A stretch of 64,000 nt of DNA from Nocardioides plantarum (GTDB lineage Bacteria; Actinomycetota; Actinomycetes; Propionibacteriales; Nocardioidaceae), in assembly GCF_006346395.1 (NCBI RefSeq), contig NZ_VDMS01000001.1, positions 1,302,001-1,366,000 on the forward strand. The letters are read 5' to 3'. The notes below the pieces were generated by a model that was not told where the DNA came from, ran no database searches, and saw only the letters and a list, made by a program, of their open reading frames with translations. This document shows positions 1 through 9,497 of the stretch, piece after piece (the first letter of the stretch is position 1; each line of letters starts with the position of its first letter). A program made the translations under genes and the position numbers.

Positions 1-280
1 TGACCTGGGCGCCCGCCGTACCGTTGCCGCGCTTGTCCTTGCCCTTGGCGTCGACCTTGAAGGAGTGGGCGGCGTCGTCCTTGTCGACGAAGGTGCCCGA
101 CCCGGAGTAGACCAGGGCGATCGGGCCGAGCTTGACCTTGACGGTCCCGGCGAAGGTGTCGCCGTCGGCCGAGGTGAGCTGGGCTCCCGGGAAGCACTCG
201 GCGAGGGCGCCGATGTCCTGGAAGTGGGCCCAGGTCTCCTCGACCGGGGTGGCGACGGAGAACCGGTGGCTGAGGTCCAT
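1..280 (-). CDS. coxG: CoxG-like SRPBCC domain protein (partial, C-terminus beyond window)
   Basis: Only the first 93 codons are present; the gene runs off the left edge. It begins MDLSHRFSVATPVEETWAHF, and the CFPGA...GDTFAGTVKVKLGPI pattern is typical of the CoxG/SRPBCC hydrophobic-pocket family. CoxG proteins are linked to carbon monoxide dehydrogenase operons and are thought to help membrane attachment or partner delivery; the exact role here is inference. It lies 8 bases downstream of the coxM stop on the same strand, so it is the fourth gene of a coxS-coxL-coxM-coxG operon. The ATG at 278-280 is the only sensible start. Confidence 0.85.
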   Translation of the reverse strand, partial: MDLSHRFSVATPVEETWAHFQDIGALAECFPGAQLTSADGDTFAGTVKVKLGPIALVYSGSGTFVDKDDAAHSFKVDAKGKDKRGNGTAGAQV

Positions 281-288
281 CGTCGGGC

Positions 289-1131
289 TCAGCCGCCGGC
301 CGCGGCGGTGACCGCGCGCCGGGTCAGCACGTGCGACAGGTGCCGGCGGTAGGACGCCTCGCCGTTGAGGTCCGAGGGCGGGTTGGTGTCCTGGTCGGCG
401 AGCGCGGCGGCCTCGGTGAGGTCGCCACCACCGCGCAGGGCGTCCTCGACGGCCCGGGCACGCAGCGGCGTCGAGCCCATGTTGGTCAGGCCGATGGCGA
501 TGTCGTCGATCGCGCCCAGCGAGCCCTTCACGGTCGCCGCGACCGCCACGATCGGCCACTGGTGGGCGACCCGCACGAACTTCTCGTAGTGCGCACCCCA
601 TCCCGTGTGCTTGGGGATCCGCACCTCGGTGAGGATCTCGTCGTCGCCGATGGCGGTCTCGAAGAGGTCGACGAAGAACTCCTCGGCCGGCACGCTGCGG
701 GTGCCGCCCGGGCCGGCGATGACGAACGACGCGCCGAGGGCGAGCGCCGGGGCGCCGAGGTCGCCGGCGGGATCGGCGTGCGCGAGGGCGCCGCCGAAGG
801 TGCCGCGGTGCCGGATCTGCTCGTCTGCCAGGTGCTCGACCGCCTGGTGGATCAGCAGCGCGTGCTCGTGGACCAGGGGGTCGCTGCCGACCACGGAGTG
901 CGGGGTCATCGCGCCGATGACGATGGCATCGCCGTCGTCGCGGATGCCGCGCAGCGACTCGATCTTGCCGAGGTCGATGACGACCTCGGGTGCGTTGAGC
1001 CGCATCCGCAGGACCGGCAGCAGGCTCTGCCCGCCGGCCAGGATCTTGGCGTCGTCGCCGTGGGTGGCGAGCGCCGACAGGGCGTCCTCGACCGTGGTCG
1101 GGGCCACGTAGTCGAACTGGGTGGGGATCAT
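289..1131 (-). CDS. coxM: Molybdenum hydroxylase FAD-binding subunit (CoxM family)
   Basis: A 280-residue FAD-binding medium subunit of a xanthine-oxidase-family molybdenum hydroxylase. It passes electrons from the small-subunit iron-sulfur clusters to FAD. The N-terminus [19 protein letters not shown], the FAD loop AGGQSLLPVLRMR (about residues 33-45) and HRGTFGGALAHADPAGD (about 108-124) are the family signatures. The length fits CoxM (about 280-290). The start ATG at 1129-1131 overlaps the coxL stop as ATGA, implying translational coupling; longer upstream readings only cover coxL out of frame. Electron acceptor and substrate of the complex cannot be read from the sequence. Confidence 0.92.
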   Translation of the reverse strand: MIPTQFDYVAPTTVEDALSALATHGDDAKILAGGQSLLPVLRMRLNAPEVVIDLGKIESLRGIRDDGDAIVIGAMTPHSVVGSDPLVHEHALLIHQAVEHLADEQIRHRGTFGGALAHADPAGDLGAPALALGASFVIAGPGGTRSVPAEEFFVDLFETAIGDDEILTEVRIPKHTGWGAHYEKFVRVAHQWPIVAVAATVKGSLGAIDDIAIGLTNMGSTPLRARAVEDALRGGGDLTEAAALADQDTNPPSDLNGEASYRRHLSHVLTRRAVTAAAGG

Positions 1132-3614
1132 GCGCCCGCTCCGTTTCCATCGGTGGTCGAGCTCGTCGAGGCCCCGGGTTCGGTGTCGGGGTCGAAGTGC
1201 GGCATCGCGGCCGCCTCGGTCGCACCACCGGACCCCTCGGTGTTGAGGGCCTTCCAGACCCGCTCGGGGGTGCACGGCATCTGGATGTCGTTGACGCCCA
1301 GGTGGCGTACGGCGTCGACGATGGCGTTGACGACGGCCGGCGTCGAGGCGATGGTGCCGGCCTCGCCGACGCCCTTGGTGCCGAGCGAGTTGGTCAGCGC
1401 CGGGGTCGTGGTGTGGTCGACCTCGAAGCTGATCGTGTCGGCCGCGGTGGGCAGCAGGTAGTCGACGAACGAGCCGGACACGAGGGTGCCCTGGTCGTCG
1501 TAGACCGCCTCCTCCCAGAGCGCCTGGGCGATGCCCTGGACCAGGCCGCCGTGGACCTGCCCGGAGACGATGAGCGGGTTGATGATGTTGCCGATGTCGT
1601 CAACACAGGTGTACTTGCGCATCTTCACCGCACCGGTCTCGGTGTCGACCTCCATCGCGCACAGGTGGGTGCCGTGGGGGTAGTTGAAGTTGACCGGGTC
1701 GAACGTCGCGTCGGCGTCGATCGACGGCTCGACGCCGTCGGGCAGGTTGTGCGCGGCGAACGTCGCCGTGGCGACCTCGGTGAGCGCGATCCCGGCGTCG
1801 GTGCCGACGACCTGGAAGCGGCCCTCGTGGAACTTCACGTCCTCGACGCTGGCCTCGAGCAGGTGCGCCGCGATGGGCAGCGCCTTGTCGATGACCTTGT
1901 CGGCCGCGCGGACCAGTGCCTCACCGCCGACGACCAGCGAGCGCGAGCCGTAGGTGTCGAGGCCCTTCGAGGCGATCTGGGTGTCGCCGTGCAGGACCTC
2001 GATGTCGTCGAAGGGGATGCCGAGACGGTCGGCGACGATCTGGCTGAACGCCGTCTCGTGCCCCTGGCCGTGGGCGCTGGCTCCCGTGACGACCTCGACC
2101 TTGCCGGTCGCGAGCATCCGCACCGACGCGTGCTCCCAGCCGCCGGCGCCGTAGTCGAGCGAGCCGAGGATGCGGCTCGGGGCGAGCCCGCACATCTCGG
2201 TGAAGGTCGACACGCCCAGGCCGAGCTGGACGGGGTCGCCGCTGTCGCGTCGGCGCTGCTGCTCGGCGCGCAGCTCGTCGTACCCGAAGAGCTCCTTGGC
2301 CTTGGCCGTCGCGAGCTCGTAGTTGCCGGAGTCGTACTCGAGGCCCGCCACGGTGGTGAACGGGAACTCCTCGTGCTTGATCCAGTTCTTCTCGCGGACC
2401 ACCAGCGGGTCGACGCCCAGCTCGGCGGCCAGCTCGTCCATGATCCGCTCGATGGCGAACGTCGCCTCCGGTCGTCCGGCGCCGCGGTAGGCGTCGGTCC
2501 AGGTGGTGTTGGTGAGCACCGTCTGGCAGGCGAAGTGGTAGGCCGGGAACTTGTAGATGGCGTTGAACATGAACGCGCCCAGCACCGGTACGCCGCCGCC
2601 GACGATCGCGACGTAGGCGCCGAGGTCGGCCTCGAGCTCGACCTTGAGGCCGGTGACGGTGCCGTCCTTCTCCGCCGTGAGCGTCAGCTTCTGCCACTGG
2701 TCGCGGCCGTGGTGGGCGCTGACCAGGCTCTCGCTGCGGGTCTCGGTGTACTTGACCGGCTTGCCGAGCCGCCGGGCGATCGCGAAGGTGATCATCTCCT
2801 CCGGCGTCTGCTGCAGCTTGCCGCCGAACCCGCCGCCGACGTCGGGCGCGATGACCCGGATCTTGGACTCCGGCACCCCGGTGGTGGCCGCCAGCGCGAA
2901 CCGCAGGATGTGCGGGATCTGCGTCGAGGACCAGATGGTGATCTGCTCGCCGGTCGGGTCGACGAGCGTCGAGCGGGGCTCCATGAACGCCGGGATCAGC
3001 CGCTGCTGGCGGTACTCGCGCTCGATGACGATGCCGTCGGCGCGCGCCTTGGTGATGGCGTCCTCGACGTCACCACCGGTGCCGGCGGTCGCGGAGTCGA
3101 AGACCCACAGCGCCGACTTGTTGGTGCCGAGGTCGGGGTGCGCGAGCACCTCGTCCTTCATGGCCTCCTTGATGCCGAGGACCGCTGGCAGCTGCTCGTA
3201 CTCGACGTCGACCAGCTCGGCCGCGTCGCGTGCCTCGGCCGCCGTACGGGCCACCACGACGGCGACGATCTCGCCGGCGAACGCGACCCGGTCCTGGGCG
3301 ACCGGCAGGTGCACCGGGGTGACCTGCTCGGGCGTGATCGGCCAGGCGTTGATGCACACGCCCTGGCTCTCGCCGAGGTCGGCGGAGGTCAGCACGTCGA
3401 CGACGTTGGTGGACTGCTTGGCCGCCGTGACGTCGATCGAGGTGATCGTGGCGTGGGCGAAGGGGCTGCGCACCATCGCGAGGTAGAGGGTGCCGGGAGG
3501 CGTGAGGTTGTCGGTCCAGCGGGTGCGGCCGGTGATGAGGCGCTGGTCCTCCTTGCGGCGGCGGTCGCGGCCGATCTCCTTGGCCAGGTCGGGGGCGTCG
3601 GCGACGGTCGTCAT
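1128..3614 (-). CDS. coxL: Molybdopterin-binding large subunit, form II CO dehydrogenase-like (CoxL family)
   Basis: An 828-residue catalytic subunit of a xanthine-oxidase-family hydroxylase that binds the molybdopterin cytosine dinucleotide cofactor. The active-site loop reads AYRGAGR (residues 375-381). This is the form II (BMS) signature; true aerobic CO dehydrogenases of form I carry AYxCSFR with a catalytic cysteine. The DNA order S-L-M-G is also the form II order, while form I is M-S-L. Other family motifs are GGGFGGK and GKGVGEAG near the C-terminus. Activity on CO is therefore doubtful; the natural substrate may be another small carbonyl or N-heterocycle. The start ATG at 3612-3614 overlaps the coxS stop as ATGA. 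The last 20 or so residues (Ser/Thr/Gly-rich) are outside the conserved domain. Confidence 0.93.
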   Translation of the reverse strand: MTTVADAPDLAKEIGRDRRRKEDQRLITGRTRWTDNLTPPGTLYLAMVRSPFAHATITSIDVTAAKQSTNVVDVLTSADLGESQGVCINAWPITPEQVTPVHLPVAQDRVAFAGEIVAVVVARTAAEARDAAELVDVEYEQLPAVLGIKEAMKDEVLAHPDLGTNKSALWVFDSATAGTGGDVEDAITKARADGIVIEREYRQQRLIPAFMEPRSTLVDPTGEQITIWSSTQIPHILRFALAATTGVPESKIRVIAPDVGGGFGGKLQQTPEEMITFAIARRLGKPVKYTETRSESLVSAHHGRDQWQKLTLTAEKDGTVTGLKVELEADLGAYVAIVGGGVPVLGAFMFNAIYKFPAYHFACQTVLTNTTWTDAYRGAGRPEATFAIERIMDELAAELGVDPLVVREKNWIKHEEFPFTTVAGLEYDSGNYELATAKAKELFGYDELRAEQQRRRDSGDPVQLGLGVSTFTEMCGLAPSRILGSLDYGAGGWEHASVRMLATGKVEVVTGASAHGQGHETAFSQIVADRLGIPFDDIEVLHGDTQIASKGLDTYGSRSLVVGGEALVRAADKVIDKALPIAAHLLEASVEDVKFHEGRFQVVGTDAGIALTEVATATFAAHNLPDGVEPSIDADATFDPVNFNYPHGTHLCAMEVDTETGAVKMRKYTCVDDIGNIINPLIVSGQVHGGLVQGIAQALWEEAVYDDQGTLVSGSFVDYLLPTAADTISFEVDHTTTPALTNSLGTKGVGEAGTIASTPAVVNAIVDAVRHLGVNDIQMPCTPERVWKALNTEGSGGATEAAAMPHFDPDTEPGASTSSTTDGNGAGA

Positions 3615-4096
3615 GCGTGCATCTCCTCGGCCTGGCCGGACGCGTGCTGCACGGCGCGGACGATGTTGTGGTAGCCGGTGCAGCGACACAGGTTGCCCTC
3701 GAGGCCGAGCCGGATCTCCTGCTCGGTGGGCTTCGGGTTCTCGTTGAGCAGCGCGACGCTCTGCATGATCATCCCGGGCGTGCAGTAGCCGCACTGCAGC
3801 CCGTGGCACTCGCGGAACGACTCCTGCACCGGGTGCAGCTCGCCCCCGTCGTACGTCGCCGCGAGGCCCTCGATCGTGGTCACCTCGGCGCCGTCGGCCT
3901 GGACCGCGAGCACGTTGCACGACTTCACGCTGGTGCCGTCGAGGTGGACGGTGCACGCACCGCAGTTGCTGGTGTCGCAGCCGATCACGGTGCCGGTCTT
4001 GCCGAGCTTGTCGCGCAGGTACTGCACGAGCAGCAGCCGGGGTTCGACGTCGTCGGCCACCTTCGCGCCGTCGACGGTGAGGTTGATCCGGGTCAT
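3611..4096 (-). CDS. coxS: Molybdenum hydroxylase [2Fe-2S] small subunit (CoxS family)
   Basis: A 161-residue iron-sulfur subunit. Residues C40, C45, C48 and C60 form the plant-ferredoxin-type cluster. C102, C105, C137 and C139 form the second cluster in the helical domain, with Q101 of [11 protein letters not shown] next to the molybdenum cofactor site. All eight ligands are present, so the protein should be functional. It is the first gene of the coxS-L-M-G operon and ends in a 4-base ATGA overlap with coxL. It transfers electrons between the molybdenum site of CoxL and the FAD of CoxM in the cytoplasm. Confidence 0.95.
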   Translation of the reverse strand: MTRINLTVDGAKVADDVEPRLLLVQYLRDKLGKTGTVIGCDTSNCGACTVHLDGTSVKSCNVLAVQADGAEVTTIEGLAATYDGGELHPVQESFRECHGLQCGYCTPGMIMQSVALLNENPKPTEQEIRLGLEGNLCRCTGYHNIVRAVQHASGQAEEMHA

Positions 4097-4164
4097 GGAC
4101 TCTCCCTAGATGGTGGACGCAGCGCGGGGCTGTGATGCGGCTCACGCTAGGCAGGATCGGTTGG

Positions 4165-4210
4165 GGTCAGGTTGGTCGACCGCGAGGGGTCAGGTTGGTC
4201 GACCGCGAGG
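4165..4210. repeat. 23-bp tandem direct repeat, two copies
   Basis: Two identical consecutive 23-base units (4165-4187 and 4188-4210), each containing GGTTGGTCGACCGCG. They lie in the divergent space between coxS (minus) and the small membrane-protein gene at 4349 (plus). The GGTCGACC core is itself palindromic. This could be a regulator site for the cox operon or a piece of repeat debris. Just downstream (about 4243-4300) is a degenerate copy of the dispersed repeat seen exactly at 9498 and 34496. Confidence 0.6.
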
Positions 4211-4348
4211 AACGAGCGGTCGGCCAGAGCTGTCCCGGTCGAGCGAGCGGCGCAGGTGAGCCTGCGAACCTGCGCCGGCGAGTCGAGACCACCGCAGCCG
4301 ACGTGCACCAGGCGAGCGGACGCCCGTTTGCCCCGCGGTCACGCGGGC

Positions 4349-4894
4349 ATGGCCTGCCCCATGGTCCTGCTCCTGGTCGTCGCCTGGGTCGTCGTCGCCG
4401 CCCTGGCCCTGCTGACCGCCATCGGCCCGCGCCGGTGGTGGTCCTACATCACGCGCCAGGTGCGCCCGCACGTCACAGAACCCACCGGCGACGGCTACGG
4501 GATGCGCACGATGCGCAACGTCGCCGTCACGATCGTGGCGTTCGTGCTGGCCTTCGTGGTGACCTACGACTGGGCGCGGGTCAGTCCCGAGGAACTCACC
4601 GAGGCCGCCCGCGACGTCGTCGACCGGGTGCCGGACGACGACCTCGACCAGGCCCGGTTCCGGGTCGAGATGGAGGACCACCTGCACCGCGACGTCTTCG
4701 TCGAGTCGGTCGACCTCGAGGACGACGAGACGGGGTGGGTGGTCACGCTCACCGACCCCGAGGAGACCGACGTACCGAAGGAGTCCGACGGCCTCTACGA
4801 CGGCCCCGCGGTCACCTGCTTCACCGTGACCGAGCGCGACGGGACCCGGTCGTTCGGGGCGATCAACGCCGGGCCCTGCTCGGGGGCGGAGTAG
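4349..4894 (+). CDS. Hypothetical small membrane protein
   Basis: A 181-residue protein that I cannot assign to a named family. Two hydrophobic segments (about residues 5-22 and 51-68) frame a short basic loop containing RRWWSYITRQVRP. A soluble acidic domain follows (about 75-181) with one pair of cysteines near the end (CFTV and GPCSG). The topology suggests a two-helix membrane anchor with an exported acidic domain. The reading frame extends upstream to 4172, but that extension is built from repeat sequence, so I start at ATG 4349; ATG 4361 is an alternative. It is transcribed against the flanking cox and regulator genes. Confidence 0.7.
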   Translation: MACPMVLLLVVAWVVVAALALLTAIGPRRWWSYITRQVRPHVTEPTGDGYGMRTMRNVAVTIVAFVLAFVVTYDWARVSPEELTEAARDVVDRVPDDDLDQARFRVEMEDHLHRDVFVESVDLEDDETGWVVTLTDPEETDVPKESDGLYDGPAVTCFTVTERDGTRSFGAINAGPCSGAE

Positions 4895-4934
4895 GAGCAC
4901 CCGATCGGCATCGCGCAGCTGGTCAGCCGCCGAC

Positions 4935-6170
4935 TCAGGTGGTGGCGGCCGCGAGCCGCCCCTTGAGCAGCGGCTTGGCCGGGTGAGCGGTGTCGCCCAG
5001 CACGGCCAGGCACCGCTCGATCACCGCCGTGTCGTACGGCGCCCGCTCGGCATAGCGCAGCACGGCGTCGGGCTGCGGGTCGGCCAGGAGGGCCTCGCGG
5101 ACCGCGACCGCGACGTACTCGCCCAGCTCGGCGAGCGCGGGCGAGTTGGTGCCCGGGAGCAGGTCGCCGCCGTAGGCGTCGACGGCGGCGGCGACGCGGC
5201 CGCGGCGGACCAGCGCGAGCACGTGCTCGACGTCGGTGGCGACCGGCATCGTCAGGCGATAGGGCCGCGAGGACAGCTGGCCGCCGAGGGCGGCGCGCAG
5301 GTGGGAGACCTCGGCCTTGAGCGTGGAGAACGTGACGGCCTGGTCGCCGTAGACCAGGGCGTGCAGCTGGTCGAGGGAGAGTCCCTCGGGGTGCAGGGCG
5401 AGCAGGGCGAGGACCTCGGTCTGGCGGCGGTTGAGCAGCAGCCGCTGGCCGTCGAGGCGCACCTCGGCGGTGCCGAGCAGCGTCATGACCAGGCCGGGGT
5501 CGCCGGTGTCGTCGAGCGGGCCGGCGCCCGTGTGCTGGGCCGACGGCGGGAGCGCCGTCTCGATCAGCCGCGCCATGACGCGCGCGGTCGCCAGGCCGAT
5601 CGGGTGCGAGCGGTCCCAGGTGGTGGACAGGTCGATCACCCCGAGCCGCCGGCCGCTGACGGGGTCGAGGACCGGCGCCGCCCAGCAGACCCAGTTGTGC
5701 ACGATCGAGGCGTAGTGCTCGGCACTGAACACCATCGCCGGCTCGCCGAGGCGGTTGGCGAGGTCGAGGGCGTTGGTGCCGACCGACTCGTCGTCCCAGC
5801 GACCGCCCGCGACGAAGTTGACGCTCTCGGCCTTGCGACGCATCACGCGACCGCCGTAGGTCCACAGGATGCGGGTGTCGGCGTCGGTGACGGCGAGCAC
5901 GAGGTCGCCGTCCTCGGCGGTACGGCGCAGCTCGGACTCGACCCGCTCGACCGCGACCTGCAACGGCGAGTCGCGCCAGATCGAGGTCGTCTCGGACTCG
6001 TCGGCCAGCGGGGCGGCCTGGATCTCCGGGGTGATCGCGGCCTCGGACCGCGCCCAGCTGGTGAGGATCTCGGGGCGCACCATCGGCTCGGCCGCGTCGC
6101 CCTGCTCGACGAAGGTCGTCCACGCGTGGTGGCACGCTCGCTTGCGCTCGTCGAGCTCCGGCTGCGGCAT
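4935..6170 (-). CDS. GAF-domain transcriptional regulator (AcoR N-terminal type)
   Basis: A 411-residue probable transcriptional regulator. The N-terminal half matches the GAF sensory part of AcoR-type activators: RPEILTSWARSE near residue 31, then a GAF core with DDESVGTNALDL and SIVHNWVCWAAPVLDP. It lacks the AAA+ sigma-54 domain. The C-terminal half instead has a winged-helix DNA-binding pattern (RLLLNRRQTEVLALLALHPEGL... then FSTLKAEVSHLRAALGG). It sits between the cox structural genes and the xdhC/coxE/moxR genes on the same strand, so control of the molybdenum hydroxylase is likely (inference). I start at ATG 6170; an in-frame ATG at 6194 would add eight residues. An inverted repeat GTGACC-ga-GGTCAC at 6195-6208 could be an operator. 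Confidence 0.82.
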   Translation of the reverse strand: MPQPELDERKRACHHAWTTFVEQGDAAEPMVRPEILTSWARSEAAITPEIQAAPLADESETTSIWRDSPLQVAVERVESELRRTAEDGDLVLAVTDADTRILWTYGGRVMRRKAESVNFVAGGRWDDESVGTNALDLANRLGEPAMVFSAEHYASIVHNWVCWAAPVLDPVSGRRLGVIDLSTTWDRSHPIGLATARVMARLIETALPPSAQHTGAGPLDDTGDPGLVMTLLGTAEVRLDGQRLLLNRRQTEVLALLALHPEGLSLDQLHALVYGDQAVTFSTLKAEVSHLRAALGGQLSSRPYRLTMPVATDVEHVLALVRRGRVAAAVDAYGGDLLPGTNSPALAELGEYVAVAVREALLADPQPDAVLRYAERAPYDTAVIERCLAVLGDTAHPAKPLLKGRLAAATT

Positions 6171-6227
6171 GCCGCTCACGCTACCTCGCCCCATGTGACC
6201 GAGGTCACGATCGCTCCAGGTCGCGGG

Positions 6228-7409
6228 TCACGACCCGTGGATGCGGCCCTCGCGCTCGGCCAGGCGCAGGCCGGACCCGCCCCAGCGGCCCGCGATGAAC
6301 TCCGCGGCGATGCTGATCGCCGTCTCCTCCGGTGTCCGCGCACCGAGGTCGAGGCCGATCGGGCTGGAGAGCAGGTCGAGCTCGGCGTCGCCTAGGCCGG
6401 CCTCGCGCAGCCGGGCCATCCGGTCGTCGTGCGTACGACGAGAGCCCATCGCCCCGACGTACGCCACCTCGGGCAGCCGCAGGGCCACCTCGAGCAGCGG
6501 TACGTCGAACTTCGGGTCGTGGGTGAGCACGGTGATCACGGTGCGTGCGTCGATGGCGCCGGCCTCCTGCTCGGCCAGCAGGTAGCGGTGCGGCCAGTCG
6601 ACGACGACGCGGTCGGCGTCGGGGAAGCGGCTCGCGGTGGCGAAGACCGGACGGGCGTCGCACACGGTCACGTCGTACCCGAGGAACGAGCCGACCCGCG
6701 CCACGGCCGCGGCGAAGTCGATCGCACCGAAGACCAGCAGCCGCGGCTTGGGCGCGAACGCCCAGACGAACACCCGCATCCCCTCCCCGCGCCGCTCGCC
6801 GTCGGGCCCGTAGGACAGCGTCGCGTTGGTGCCGCTGGCCAGCAGCCCCAGGGCGTCGTCGCGTACGGCGTCGGTGGCCCGGTCCGACCACAGCCGGGAT
6901 AGTCCCTGACGTAAATCAAGGTCTCCGGCCCCGGAGTCTTGATCTACGTCAGGGACTATCCCGCCGGCCGGGTCCGGGCGTACGACGAGCCGCTGGCCCA
7001 GGCGGGCCGGGTCGGGGTGCTCGATGACGGTGGCCAGGGCGACGGGTCGGCCGGCCTCGACGTCGGCGGCGATCTCGGCGAGCTCGGGGAAGGTGTCGCG
7101 GGAGACCTTCTCGACCCAGACGTCGAGGATGCCGCCGCAGGTCAGGCCGACGGCGAACGCGTCGTCGTCGCTGACGCCGTAGCGCTCCAGCGTCGGCTCG
7201 CCCGAGGCGACCACCGACTGGGCCAGCTCGTAGACGGCGCCCTCGACGCAGCCGCCCGACACCGACCCGACGGCGGTCTCGTCGGGGCCGACCAGCATCG
7301 AGGCGCCGGCGGGACGGGGGGCGGACTGGAACGTCGCCACGACGGTGCCGACGCCGACGGTCTCGCCGGCCTCCCACCAGTCCATCAGCTCGGTCAGGAC
7401 GTCACGCAC
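6228..7409 (-). CDS. xdhC: XdhC/CoxF family molybdenum hydroxylase maturation protein
   Basis: A 393-residue XdhC-family protein. The family binds the molybdenum cofactor and helps insert its sulfurated form into hydroxylases such as the adjacent CoxL. The N-terminal XdhC_CoxI domain carries GSVSGGCVEGAVYE (about residues 49-62). The C-terminal Rossmann-like domain carries LLVFGAIDFAAAVARVG and YVGAMGSRRTHDDR. The linker between them (about residues 149-172) is encoded by a long near-perfect palindrome (6895-6963) that keeps the frame open, an unusual in-frame insertion. The GTG start (7407-7409) overlaps the end of the VWA gene by eight bases, indicating an operon. Confidence 0.88.
   Translation of the reverse strand: MRDVLTELMDWWEAGETVGVGTVVATFQSAPRPAGASMLVGPDETAVGSVSGGCVEGAVYELAQSVVASGEPTLERYGVSDDDAFAVGLTCGGILDVWVEKVSRDTFPELAEIAADVEAGRPVALATVIEHPDPARLGQRLVVRPDPAGGIVPDVDQDSGAGDLDLRQGLSRLWSDRATDAVRDDALGLLASGTNATLSYGPDGERRGEGMRVFVWAFAPKPRLLVFGAIDFAAAVARVGSFLGYDVTVCDARPVFATASRFPDADRVVVDWPHRYLLAEQEAGAIDARTVITVLTHDPKFDVPLLEVALRLPEVAYVGAMGSRRTHDDRMARLREAGLGDAELDLLSSPIGLDLGARTPEETAISIAAEFIAGRWGGSGLRLAEREGRIHGS
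6895..6963. repeat. Long inverted repeat inside the xdhC coding sequence
   Basis: Arms 6895-6920 and 6938-6963 are complementary over 26 bases with one mismatch. Inside them a second stem (CTCCGG at 6923-6928 with CCGGAG at 6931-6936) closes a two-base loop. The whole 69 bases form one nested hairpin. It is a multiple of three in length and is read through in frame in xdhC between the two conserved domains. It resembles the in-gene palindromic insertions known from rickettsiae in principle, but shares no sequence with other palindromes of this window. Confidence 0.88.
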
Positions 7410-8568
7410 GGGCCACCACCTCCACGAGCTCGGCGAACGTCGCGAGCGAGTGGCCCGCGACCAGGTCGTCGACGTGCGGCAGCACCGCGACGATCCCCTG
7501 CTGCACCGGCTCGTAGCCGACCTTGCCCCGGTGCGGGTTGACCCAGACGAGGCGGTGCGCGACGGCGCGCAGGCGGCGTACCTGCTCGCCGAGCAGGGCC
7601 GCGTCGCCGCGCTCCCACCCGTCGCTGAAGATCACCACGACCGCCCCGCGCGCGAGCCCGCGCCGGCCCCACCGGTCGACGAAGACCCGCAGCGTCTCGC
7701 CGAGGCGGGTGCCCCCGGACCAGTCGGGTACGGCGGACCCGGCGGCCACCAGCGCCCGCTCGGCGTCGCGACTGCGCAGCGCCCGGGTCAGGTGGGTGAG
7801 GCGGGTGCCGACGGTGAACGTCTCGACCCGGCCGCCCCGGGTCTCGAGGGCGTGGGTGAGGGTGTGCGCGAGGCGCAGCAGGGCGTCGGCGTAGCCGCTC
7901 ATCGAGCCCGACACGTCGAGCAGCAGGACCACCCGGCGCGGCCGGGCGCGCCGGTGGCGCCAGGCGATCGGGGCCGGCTCGCCGTGGCGGCGCATGGTCG
8001 CGCGCAGGGTGCGGGCGGCGTCGACCTCGCCGCGGCGCCACGGCTCGCGGCGCAGCGTGCGCCGCATCGGCGGCCGCGGTCGCAGGGTCGCGAACATCGC
8101 GGCGAGGTGGTGCTTCTCGGCGGCGGTCATCGTGGCCAGGTCGCGGTGGCGCAGCACCTCGACCTCGCTGGCCAGGGCGCGCACGGCGTCGTCCTGCTCG
8201 TCGGCGTCGCCCTCGCCCGCCCCCTCCCCCAGCGCGATCGACGACGTCACCGGGCGGCTCGGCGCGGCCGGCTTCTCGCGGGGCAGCCCGTCGCGGGCGT
8301 CGAAGAACGCCTCGAAGACCTGGTCGTAGCGCAGCAGGTCGTCGGGGGTCGAGCAGAGCGTCGCCCGGCCCGCGGCGTACGTCGCCCCGCGAGCGCCCAG
8401 GCCCACCAGGGCCGTCGCCTCGAGGAAGCCGGCCGCCCGGTCGTGCGTCACCCCGACGCCGGCGGCACGCAGCGCGCGGGCGAAGGCGAGGAGCACCTCG
8501 TCGGGCGCGTGCGCGCTCGTCGGGGCGCTCACGGGGGTGCTCACGGGGGCGCTCACGGGCGCGCTCAT
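7402..8568 (-). CDS. coxE: VWA domain protein CoxE-like (maturation partner of MoxR ATPase)
   Basis: A 388-residue CoxE-type protein with a C-terminal von Willebrand A domain. The MIDAS start motif is intact: VVLLLDVSGSMSG (DxSxS), and FSDGWERG supplies the later aspartate. CoxE proteins pair with MoxR/CoxD AAA+ ATPases and act in building the Cu/Mo or Mo centre of CO-dehydrogenase-like enzymes. The N-terminus has a short SAPV-type repeat (12-base DNA repeat at about 8521-8568). The ATG at 8566-8568 overlaps the moxR stop as ATGA. It is followed by xdhC with an 8-base overlap, so moxR-coxE-xdhC are one transcription unit. Confidence 0.88.
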   Translation of the reverse strand: MSAPVSAPVSTPVSAPTSAHAPDEVLLAFARALRAAGVGVTHDRAAGFLEATALVGLGARGATYAAGRATLCSTPDDLLRYDQVFEAFFDARDGLPREKPAAPSRPVTSSIALGEGAGEGDADEQDDAVRALASEVEVLRHRDLATMTAAEKHHLAAMFATLRPRPPMRRTLRREPWRRGEVDAARTLRATMRRHGEPAPIAWRHRRARPRRVVLLLDVSGSMSGYADALLRLAHTLTHALETRGGRVETFTVGTRLTHLTRALRSRDAERALVAAGSAVPDWSGGTRLGETLRVFVDRWGRRGLARGAVVVIFSDGWERGDAALLGEQVRRLRAVAHRLVWVNPHRGKVGYEPVQQGIVAVLPHVDDLVAGHSLATFAELVEVVARA

Positions 8569-9449
8569 GGCCGCAGCATGTTGTCGAGGGCGTGGCGCAC
8601 CCGGTCGGCGTCCTCGCGGTACTTCACCAGCGCACCGAGGGTGCGCGCGGAGGACTCGAGGTCGAGGTCGGTGGTGCCGAGGTGCTGCAGGGCGCGGGCC
8701 CAGTCGAGGGTCTCGGCGACCCCCGGCGGCTTCTCCAGGTCGAGCTGGGTGCGCAACCGCTGCACCACGCCCACGACCTGCTCGGCGAGCGCGGCCGACA
8801 CCTCGGGGGCGCGCGAGCGGACGATCGCCACCTCGCGCTCGAGGCCGGGGTGGTCGATCCAGTGGTAGAGGCAGCGCCGCTTGAGGGCGTCGTGCAGCTC
8901 GCGGGTGCGGTTGGACGTGAGCACCACGATCGGCGGCGTCGTCGCCCGCACGGTCCCGAGCTCGGGGATGCTCACCTGGTAGGTCGAGAGCACCTCGAGC
9001 AGGAACGCCTCGAACTCGTCGTCGGCGCGGTCGATCTCGTCGACCAGCAGCACCGCCGGGCTCTGCTGGAGCGCCGTCAGCACCGGCCGGGCGAGCAGGA
9101 AGCGCTCGTCGTAGAGGCTCTTCTCGGCCTCCTCCAGGTCTCCCCCGCCCACGCCGCCGGTCGCCTCGAGCGCGCGCAGGTGGAGCACCTGCCGCGGGAA
9201 GTCCCAGTCGTAGAGCGCCTGCGTGGCGTCGATGCCCTCGTAGCACTGCAGCCGCACCAGGGGTACGTCGAGCGCGACGGCGAGCGCCTCGGCCAGCGCG
9301 GTCTTGCCCGTGCCGGGCTCGCCCTCGAGCAGCAGCGGTCGCTGCATGGCCAGTGCGAGGTAGGCCACGGTCGCGAGGTCGTCGTCGCACAGGTAGCCGG
9401 TGGTGCCGAGACGCTGGGCGACCTCGGCGACGGACGACGGTGTCTGCAC
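8565..9449 (-). CDS. MoxR-family AAA+ ATPase (CoxD-like)
   Basis: A 294-residue MoxR-type AAA+ ATPase. Walker A is GEPGTGKT (residues 43-50), Walker B is LLVDEIDRAD, and sensor 1 is VLTSNRTREL. With the VWA protein encoded next, it should act as a chaperone-like machine for metal-centre maturation of the cox enzyme (family knowledge plus context). The frame is open upstream to 9563, but that stretch comes from a dispersed intergenic repeat. The GTG at 9447-9449 (VQTPSSVAEVAQRL) is the likely start, as typical MoxR proteins begin with such a helix. Confidence 0.88.
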   Translation of the reverse strand: MQTPSSVAEVAQRLGTTGYLCDDDLATVAYLALAMQRPLLLEGEPGTGKTALAEALAVALDVPLVRLQCYEGIDATQALYDWDFPRQVLHLRALEATGGVGGGDLEEAEKSLYDERFLLARPVLTALQQSPAVLLVDEIDRADDEFEAFLLEVLSTYQVSIPELGTVRATTPPIVVLTSNRTRELHDALKRRCLYHWIDHPGLEREVAIVRSRAPEVSAALAEQVVGVVQRLRTQLDLEKPPGVAETLDWARALQHLGTTDLDLESSARTLGALVKYREDADRVRHALDNMLRP

Positions 9450-9497
9450 CCTCGTGAGCCTACGAGCCGCGGGTTGGACCGACGTCGGTCGAGCCGA

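Noticed and set aside
1128..4145. A single 1005-codon reading frame covering coxL and antisense of coxS
   Set aside because: The first 177 codons are the shifted frame of coxS; the ATGA overlap at 3611-3614 marks the true coxL start.
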